Positions 5,420 to 9,627 of a stretch of 9,627 nt of DNA are shown in pieces (the first letter of the stretch is position 1; every line of letters starts with the position of its first letter). The notes below the pieces were generated by a model, which was not told the DNA's origin, did no database searches, and worked only from the letters and a program-made list of their open reading frames with translations. This DNA comes from Bilophila wadsworthia ATCC 49260 (GTDB lineage Bacteria > Desulfobacterota > Desulfovibrionia > Desulfovibrionales > Desulfovibrionaceae): contig NZ_JNJP01000104.1 in NCBI RefSeq assembly GCF_000701705.1, forward strand, positions 1 through 9,627, given 5' to 3'. A program made the position numbers and the translations under genes.

Positions 5420-6640
5420 ATGAAAAAGATACGGCGATTGCAGACGCAGGGGGAAGGCCCGCGCATGTTGGCGTTGGAGCCGCAGATAAATCTGACGCAC
5501 GGGCTGACCCCGAAGCGGCTGCGGGGCATTCTGGAGCTTGCGGATCAAGGGGACATCCTTGAACAGCATTTGCTGTTCGCGGATATGGAAGACCGCTGCG
5601 AGCATCTCGCGGCGGAAATGGGCAAGCGCAAGCGGGCGCTGCTGACGCTGGACTGGGAGATCCTGCCGGGCCGCGTCAACGATGCGCGGGCCGCCCGGAT
5701 TGCGGCGGCGGTTCGGGAACAGTTTGATGCCGTCAACGGTTTTGAGGACCTGTTGATGGATCTGGCGGACGGCATCGGGCACGGGTTTTCCGCCTGTGAG
5801 ATCGAGTGGGACTATCGGTACGGGCTGCATCTTCCCGCCGCCTTCCATTTCCGCCCGCAAAGCTGGTTTCAGGTTTTGCGGGAAGACAGGAACCAGCTGC
5901 GTCTGCGGAACGGCAAGCCCGACGGGGAAGAACTCTGGCCTTTCGGCTGGATCGTGCATACGCACCGCTCCCGGTCCGGTTGGCTGCCGCGCTGCGGGCT
6001 GTTCCGCACGGTGGCGTGGGCGTATTTGATCCGCAGCTACGCGCTGGAGGCGAACATCCGCTACGTGCAGGTCCACGGCCTGCCGTTCCGTCTCGGGAAG
6101 TACCCGCCCGGCAGTCGGGAGGAAGATCGGCGGGCGCTGTACAACGCCCTGCGGACGCTCGGGCAGGATGCGGCGGGCATCATCCCGCAAGGCATGGATA
6201 TCTTGTTTGAAACCCCCGCGTCCTCTTCGCAGGATCTGGCGGGTGCGTTGATTTCGCGCTGCGAACTCGGCATGAGCAAGGCCATCCTCGGCGGCACGCT
6301 GACCTCGCAGTCCGACGGAGCCGCCAGCACCAACGCCCTCGGGCGCGTGCACGATCGGGTGCGCCGCGATTTGACGATTTCCGACGCCATGCAGATAGCG
6401 TCCACGCTGTCGCGTCAGCTTCTCGCTCCGTTGGCCGTGCTGAACTGCGGCGTCAGCGATCCGCGCCTGCTGCCGTGGTTCCGGTTCGATACGCGGGAGG
6501 CCGAGGACATCGCCACGTTCGCACAGGCGCTCCCGGCGCTGGCCTCGGTGATGAAGATTTCGGCTCGCTGGGCGCACGACAAGCTCAAGATCCCGGAAGC
6601 CGAAAACGAAAACGATATATTGGGGGCTTGGAGGGCGTGA
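5420..6640 (+). CDS. DUF935 (Mu gp29-like) portal protein, probably C-terminally truncated
   Basis: A 406-aa member of the DUF935 family, the portal of Mu-like phages, which forms the dodecameric DNA gate of the capsid and docks the terminase. Family-typical stretches are the start (LTHGLTPKRLRGILELADQG, 26-45), the dense central region with RKRALLTLDWEI and GIGHGFSACEIEWDY, the FRPQSWF segment, and the late LGMSKAILGGTLTSQ and RVHDRVRRDL segments. ATG 5420 is chosen because GGAGG (5410-5414) lies 5 nt upstream; the frame is open from 5399. Homologues are usually about 500 residues. This one ends soon after the KLKIPEAEN segment, and the sequence runs into a terminator within 25 bp, so about 100 C-terminal residues appear lost at the right edge of the phage remnant. 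The next phage gene (gpF-like) is absent. The truncation estimate is from memory of the family. Confidence 0.85.
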   Translation: MKKIRRLQTQGEGPRMLALEPQINLTHGLTPKRLRGILELADQGDILEQHLLFADMEDRCEHLAAEMGKRKRALLTLDWEILPGRVNDARAARIAAAVREQFDAVNGFEDLLMDLADGIGHGFSACEIEWDYRYGLHLPAAFHFRPQSWFQVLREDRNQLRLRNGKPDGEELWPFGWIVHTHRSRSGWLPRCGLFRTVAWAYLIRSYALEANIRYVQVHGLPFRLGKYPPGSREEDRRALYNALRTLGQDAAGIIPQGMDILFETPASSSQDLAGALISRCELGMSKAILGGTLTSQSDGAASTNALGRVHDRVRRDLTISDAMQIASTLSRQLLAPLAVLNCGVSDPRLLPWFRFDTREAEDIATFAQALPALASVMKISARWAHDKLKIPEAENENDILGAWRA

Positions 6641-6662
6641 CGCCGTCCCTCCCATAAAACGG

Positions 6663-6691
6663 AAGCCCGTCTTCGGAGAGAAGACGGGCTT
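6663..6691. terminator. Strong, probably bidirectional terminator between portal remnant and DUF6506 gene
   Basis: A perfect 12-bp stem, AAGCCCGTCTTC (6663-6674) with GAAGACGGGCTT (6680-6691), has a 5-base loop and a short TT after the rightward arm. On the minus strand the hairpin is followed by CCGTTTTATG, which includes a T-run. It sits between converging genes (portal rightward, DUF6506 leftward) and can serve both. Confidence 0.85.
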
Positions 6692-6706
6692 TATCATGCG
6701 CTCCGA

Positions 6707-7009
6707 TCATGCCTTGGCGAAGAACTGCCTGAATAGCTCATCCTGCTCCGGGTTGTGGACGACATAGCCCACGGCGACCTTGTTCCCCGTAGCGGCAATG
6801 ATCTTGTCGGCCCATTCCTTTCCGAACGCTCCGCAGACCTCGATAGCACCCACGCCGTTCTCGGCGCAGGCCACGGCCCGCTTGAGGGCTTCCTCGAAGC
6901 TGGTGACCGTAAAAATATAGCTGATCATATGTTCCGTCTCGAATACGGCGGTATCTTTGGCTGTGTCGAACTCTTTTCCCATGAGCAGGAATGCGAATTT
7001 CTTTTTCAT
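6707..7009 (-). CDS. DUF6506 family protein
   Basis: A 100-aa protein matching the small cytoplasmic DUF6506 family, whose function is not known. Recognisable features are an N-terminal strand with KKKFAFLLMG, a TEHMISYIFTVTSFEEALKRA segment (read as strand then helix, about 25-45), the signature GVGAIEVCGAFG (52-63, with Cys59) and a C-terminal VAVGYVVHNPEQDELF. No signal or membrane segment is present. The length is normal for the family. The ATG has GGAGG 4 nt upstream on the minus strand (CCTCC at 7014-7018). It is transcribed leftward, away from sahR, and ends 15 bp from a shared terminator, so it is probably a single-gene unit. Proximity to sahR-ahcY does not by itself link it to methionine metabolism. 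It is host DNA, not phage. Confidence 0.82.
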   Translation of the reverse strand: MKKKFAFLLMGKEFDTAKDTAVFETEHMISYIFTVTSFEEALKRAVACAENGVGAIEVCGAFGKEWADKIIAATGNKVAVGYVVHNPEQDELFRQFFAKA

Positions 7010-7039
7010 GCGGCCTCCATCGGCTCTTTGCTTTTCCCT

Positions 7040-7069
7040 GTCATATCAGGAAAACCCTGTCTCTCACAA
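7040..7069 (-). promoter_or_regulatory. Weak candidate promoter for the DUF6506 gene
   Basis: On the minus strand, TTGTGA (7069-7064) and TATGAC (7045-7040) are separated by 18 bp and lie about 30 bp before the start codon. Both boxes are partial matches to sigma-70 consensus. Confidence 0.3.
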
Positions 7070-7117
7070 TGCGGCCCGTGCCCTTTTCTCCGGTGGTACC
7101 GTCACCTCACCCTCTCC

Positions 7118-7146
7118 TTGACTATATGAAGATTTCTTTATATAAA
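7118..7146 (+). promoter_or_regulatory. sahR-ahcY promoter
   Basis: A -35 TTGACT (7118-7123) and a -10 TATAAA (7141-7146) are separated by exactly 17 bp, with each box one mismatch from consensus. The predicted transcription start near 7153 gives a leader of about 37 nt before the sahR ATG. It is the best sigma-70 promoter in the window. Confidence 0.75.
7123..7144. promoter_or_regulatory. Putative SahR operator, palindrome inside the promoter spacer
   Basis: TATATGAAGA (7123-7132) and TCTTTATATA (7135-7144) form a 22-bp inverted repeat with one mismatch pair and a TT centre. It fills the 17-bp spacer and overlaps the last base of the -35 and first bases of the -10, an ideal place for a repressor to block RNA polymerase. 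An AT-rich palindrome upstream of an ArsR-family gene next to ahcY fits autoregulation by SahR. Identity with the published SahR motif was not checked. Confidence 0.65.
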
Positions 7147-7189
7147 ACCATCCGTTCATCTTGATACATCTGTAACCCTTTGAAACCGC

Positions 7190-8119
7190 ATGTCCAACGC
7201 TATCCGCTATTTCAAGGCACTGTCCGACGAAACCAGGCTGAGGCTTACCTATGTTCTTGAACGGTATGAACTTTCCGTCAATGAACTGGTAAGCATCCTC
7301 GAAATGGGCCAGTCGCGGGTTTCGCGCCACCTCAAGATCCTGACCGAAGCGGGGCTGCTTTCCTCGCGCCGGGACGGGCTGTGGGTGTTTTATTCTTCTG
7401 TGAAGGAAGGGGAGGGCGCCGCTTTTCTGAAAGCCGCCATGCCCTTTCTGGACGAAGACGCCGAAATGCGCGCGGACGTGGAAATGGCCGCCAGGATCAT
7501 CGAGGACCGGGCGCTCAAGACGCGGCAGTTCTTCAATACCATCGCCGAACACTGGGATACCCTGAGCCGCGAAGTGCTCGGCGGGTTCGACCTCGCCGGG
7601 GCCGTGTGCGACACGATGCCCGAAGGCTGCGATACCTCGGTGGATCTGGGGTGCGGGACCGGGATCGTGCTGGAACGGATGCGCGGGCGCGCCCGGCAGA
7701 TCATCGGGGTGGACGGCTCGCCGAGGATGCTGGAGCTTTCCCGGCGGCGGCTTGCCGGGGTGGAAGGGGAACCCGAGGGCGTCTCGCTGCGCATCGGGGA
7801 ACTCAGCCACCTTCCGCTGCGGGACTGCGAGGCGGATTTCGCCAGCATCAATATGGTGTTGCACCACCTGTCCAACCCGGAGAATGCCCTTGCCGAAATC
7901 CGGCGCGTGCTGCGTTCCGGCGGGCTGCTCGTGGTGGCGGATTTTGATCGGCATACTCAGGAAAGGATGCGTCTGGACTACGGGGACCTGTGGCTCGGAT
8001 TCGATGAAGCGACCATGGCGAGGCTGCTGCACGCGGCGTCTTTCGAGGTCGTTTCCACTACCCGTTACCCCGTGGAACAGGGGCTGGCGCTCAATCTCAC
8101 GCTGGCCCGACGCCTGTAA
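7190..8119 (+). CDS. sahR: SahR-type regulator: ArsR winged helix fused to a SAM-methyltransferase domain
   Basis: A 309-aa regulator of S-adenosylhomocysteine recycling. An ArsR winged helix-turn-helix fills about residues 5-75 (ETRLRLTYVL, recognition region MGQSRVSRHLKILTEAGLL, wing around RRDGLWVFYS). A linker helix leads to a Rossmann methyltransferase fold of the Methyltransf_11 type from about 115, with motif I VDLGCGTG (151-158), acidic GVDGSPRML (173-181, Asp175), LHHL (224-227) and LRSGGLLVVADF (241-252). In Desulfovibrionales such fusions beside ahcY are known as SahR, a repressor that binds SAH and is then released from DNA; the methyltransferase-like domain is presumably the SAH sensor. 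There is no strong Shine-Dalgarno before ATG 7190, which suggests modest expression. The stop is 24 bp before the ahcY start, so the two form one operon under an autoregulated promoter. Confidence 0.88.
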   Translation: MSNAIRYFKALSDETRLRLTYVLERYELSVNELVSILEMGQSRVSRHLKILTEAGLLSSRRDGLWVFYSSVKEGEGAAFLKAAMPFLDEDAEMRADVEMAARIIEDRALKTRQFFNTIAEHWDTLSREVLGGFDLAGAVCDTMPEGCDTSVDLGCGTGIVLERMRGRARQIIGVDGSPRMLELSRRRLAGVEGEPEGVSLRIGELSHLPLRDCEADFASINMVLHHLSNPENALAEIRRVLRSGGLLVVADFDRHTQERMRLDYGDLWLGFDEATMARLLHAASFEVVSTTRYPVEQGLALNLTLARRL

Positions 8120-8143
8120 CATACCAACTTTATGGAGACACTC

Positions 8144-9571
8144 ATGTCCAACGCGAAGCCTCTCGATCTGTCGCTGCCCTATCAGGTGGCGGATATCAGC
8201 CTTGCCGACTTCGGCAAGAAGGAAATGCAGCTTTCCGAGCGCGAAATGCCCGGCCTGATGGAACTCATCCGCCGCTACGGCGACAAGAAGCCCCTCAAGG
8301 GCTTCAAAGTCATGGGCTCGCTGCACATGACCATCCAGACCGCCATGCTCATCAAGACGCTGTACGAGCTCGGCGCGGATATCCGCTGGGCGTCCTGCAA
8401 CATCTTCTCCACGCAGGATCACGCCGCGGCCGCCATCGCGGAACTCGGCTACGCCAAGGTGTTCGCGTGGAAGGGCGAAACGCTTGAGGATTATTGGTGG
8501 TGCACGGAAATGGCCCTGACGTGGCCTGACGGTTCCGGCCCGGATCTCATCGTGGACGACGGGGGGGACGCTACCCTGATGATCCACCTCGGCGTGGATG
8601 CGGACCGCGATCCTTCCGTGCTCGACAAGCCTTGCGATTCCAAGGAAGCCCGCGTTCTCATGGATCGCATCATCCTCGGCCACAAGACCAACCCCGGCCA
8701 CTGGACCAAGGTGGCGGCGAAGGTGCGCGGCGTGTCCGAAGAGACGACCACCGGCGTTCACCGCCTGTACCAGCTCTCGGAACAGGGCAAGCTGCTGTTC
8801 CCGGCCATCAACGTGAACGACTCCGTGACCAAGTCCAAGTTCGACAACTTGTACGGCTGCCGCGAGTCCCTCGCCGACGGCATCAAGCGTGCCACCGACA
8901 TCATGATCGCGGGCAAGGTTGTGGTCATTGCCGGGTATGGCGACGTGGGCAAGGGCTGCGCCCATTCCATGCGCGGCTTCGGTGCCCGTGTGCTCGTGAC
9001 CGAAATCGACCCCATCTGCGCTCTTCAGGCCGCGATGGAAGGCTTTGAAGTGACCACGATGGAAGACGCCGTGAAGGAAGGCGACATTTTCGTCACCTGC
9101 ACCGGCAACTACCACGTCATCACCGGCGATCACATGAACAACATGAAGGACGAGGCCATCGTCTGCAACATCGGCCATTTCGACAACGAAATCGAAATGA
9201 CGTGGCTTGAGGAAAATCCGGCCAACAAGCGTATCCAGATCAAGCCGCAGGTGGACAAGTGGGTACTGCCCAACGGCCGCTCCCTGATCATCCTCGCCGA
9301 AGGCCGCCTCGTGAACCTCGGTTGCGCCACCGGCCACGCCAGCTTCGTCATGTCCAACAGCTTCACCAATCAGGTGCTGGCCCAGATGGATCTCGCCGCC
9401 ACGGATCACGAAGTGAAGGTGTACACGCTGCCCAAGAAGCTCGATGAGGAAGTGGCCCGCCTGCACCTTGCCCGCCTCGGCGTGAAGCTCACCACGCTTA
9501 CCGAAGAGCAGGCTGCGTACATCGGCGTCTCCGTCGACGGCCCGTTCAAGTCGGATCTGTATCGTTATTAA
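8144..9571 (+). CDS. ahcY: S-adenosylhomocysteine hydrolase (adenosylhomocysteinase)
   Basis: A 475-aa cytoplasmic NAD-dependent enzyme that reversibly splits S-adenosylhomocysteine into adenosine and homocysteine, removing the inhibitor left by SAM-dependent methylation. Residues matching the catalytic set of the human enzyme are present: Asp139 (VDDGGD), Glu200 (SEETTTGVH), Lys230 and Asp234 (NDSVTKSKFDN). So are the NAD loop GYGDVGKG (264-271), NIGHFDNEI (342-350), His398 in GHASFVMSNSFTNQ and the C-terminal Lys469/Tyr473 arm (FKSDLYRY) that reaches a neighbouring subunit's NAD. It carries the bacterial insertion of about 36 residues between Asp139 and Glu200 that is absent from the 432-aa human enzyme. 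The start is ATG 8144: GGAG (8134-8137) lies 6 nt upstream, whereas the in-frame ATG at 8132 overlaps that ribosome site. It is the second gene of the sahR operon and is followed by a strong hairpin. Confidence 0.97.
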   Translation: MSNAKPLDLSLPYQVADISLADFGKKEMQLSEREMPGLMELIRRYGDKKPLKGFKVMGSLHMTIQTAMLIKTLYELGADIRWASCNIFSTQDHAAAAIAELGYAKVFAWKGETLEDYWWCTEMALTWPDGSGPDLIVDDGGDATLMIHLGVDADRDPSVLDKPCDSKEARVLMDRIILGHKTNPGHWTKVAAKVRGVSEETTTGVHRLYQLSEQGKLLFPAINVNDSVTKSKFDNLYGCRESLADGIKRATDIMIAGKVVVIAGYGDVGKGCAHSMRGFGARVLVTEIDPICALQAAMEGFEVTTMEDAVKEGDIFVTCTGNYHVITGDHMNNMKDEAIVCNIGHFDNEIEMTWLEENPANKRIQIKPQVDKWVLPNGRSLIILAEGRLVNLGCATGHASFVMSNSFTNQVLAQMDLAATDHEVKVYTLPKKLDEEVARLHLARLGVKLTTLTEEQAAYIGVSVDGPFKSDLYRY

Positions 9572-9589
9572 GAGTGTGGATATTGGAGG

Positions 9590-9627
9590 GGGCGGGAGAA
9601 ACTTTCTAGAGAAAGTTTCTCCCGCCC
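9590..9627 (+). terminator. Long perfect hairpin downstream of ahcY
   Basis: GGGCGGGAGAAACTTTCT (9590-9607) is followed by a two-base AG and its exact 18-base reverse complement (9610-9627), 18 bp after the ahcY stop. The inner AAACTTTCT/AGAAAGTTT is identical to the hairpin at 1-20. It ends on the last base of the window, so any T-tract is out of view. A terminator role is inferred from place and strength. Confidence 0.75.

Larger units (their letters stand above)
46..6640. mobile_element. Remnant of a Mu-like prophage (repressor, activator, lysis and packaging genes only)
   Basis: The gene order S24 repressor (leftward), Mor-family activator, holin, lytic transglycosylase, Rz/Rz1, small membrane protein, terminase large subunit, DUF935 portal follows the backbone of Mu-like phages. 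Compared with Mu, the block between repressor and mor (ner, transposase A, B and the early genes) is reduced to 318 bp. No small terminase is recognisable, and everything after the portal (gpF-like head protein, protease, major head, tail) is missing. No Mu-type end repeats or target duplication were recognised at either side, so the boundaries given are those of the genes, not proven phage ends. Inference: it cannot transpose or form particles alone. A domesticated lysis island remains possible because the lysis genes look undamaged. Confidence 0.8.

Noticed and set aside
5104..5529. A 141-codon minus-strand frame spanning the terminase-portal gap
   Set aside because: It is Pro/Ser-rich, has no motif, crosses two hairpins and the ends of two real genes, and has no ribosome site noted.
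8120..8143. SAH riboswitch or alternative start before ahcY
   Set aside because: The sahR-ahcY gap is only 24 bp, too short for an aptamer, and ATG 8132 overlaps the ribosome site. Control by SahR explains the regulation.
7190..8154. The 11-base repeat ATGTCCAACGC at the starts of both sahR and ahcY
   Set aside because: Both proteins simply begin MSNA; with no flanking similarity this is most likely coincidence.
7064..9466. An 800-codon minus-strand open frame antisense to sahR-ahcY
   Set aside because: Both sense genes are unmistakable. The antisense frame is His/Gly/Val-rich with no domain and is open only because of GC-rich codon use.
1..9627. Circular molecule or terminal direct repeats
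   Set aside because: The two ends share only the hairpin core; their flanking bases differ and no end overlap is present.

Overview
The window looks like chromosomal DNA of a sulfate-reducer-type Desulfovibrionaceae bacterium (Desulfovibrio/Bilophila group). The basis is high GC, a methyltransferase-fused ArsR regulator beside ahcY (the SahR arrangement known from Desulfovibrionales), and a Mu-like phage block of the kind seen in these genomes. The assignment is inferred from gene content; no rRNA is present to confirm it.

Left two thirds (about 46-6640): a shrunken Mu-like prophage. A leftward LexA/S24-type repressor faces, across an AT-rich operator region, a rightward Mor/C-family activator. 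Behind the activator lies a tightly packed rightward block: putative holin, exported lytic transglycosylase, an Rz-like spanin with its Rz1 lipoprotein partner embedded in another frame, a small membrane coiled-coil protein, terminase large subunit, and a DUF935 (Mu gp29-like) portal that appears cut short. Transposase A/B, the rest of the early region, a recognisable small terminase, and all head and tail genes after the portal are absent. The lysis genes look intact. A terminator hairpin and about 200 bp of non-phage-looking DNA sit between terminase and portal. The element is best read as a decayed prophage, with a domesticated lysis/packaging island as the less likely alternative.

Right third (6641-9627): ordinary host genes. 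After a strong, probably bidirectional terminator there is a leftward DUF6506-family gene. Divergent from it is the sahR-ahcY operon: an ArsR-type repressor fused to a SAM-methyltransferase fold, then S-adenosylhomocysteine hydrolase. A clean -35/-10 pair with a 22-bp near-palindrome filling the spacer lies upstream of sahR and is the likely SahR operator. SAH accumulating from methylation would release the repressor and induce its own hydrolysis.

Three hairpins of one family (G-rich left arm, TTCT-N2-AGAA core, C-rich right arm) sit at the 3' ends of the repressor, the terminase and ahcY. Two of them form the exact ends of the window, which suggests that the window may be a contig broken at a dispersed terminator-like repeat. 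I see no tRNA, rRNA, CRISPR array or insertion sequence.
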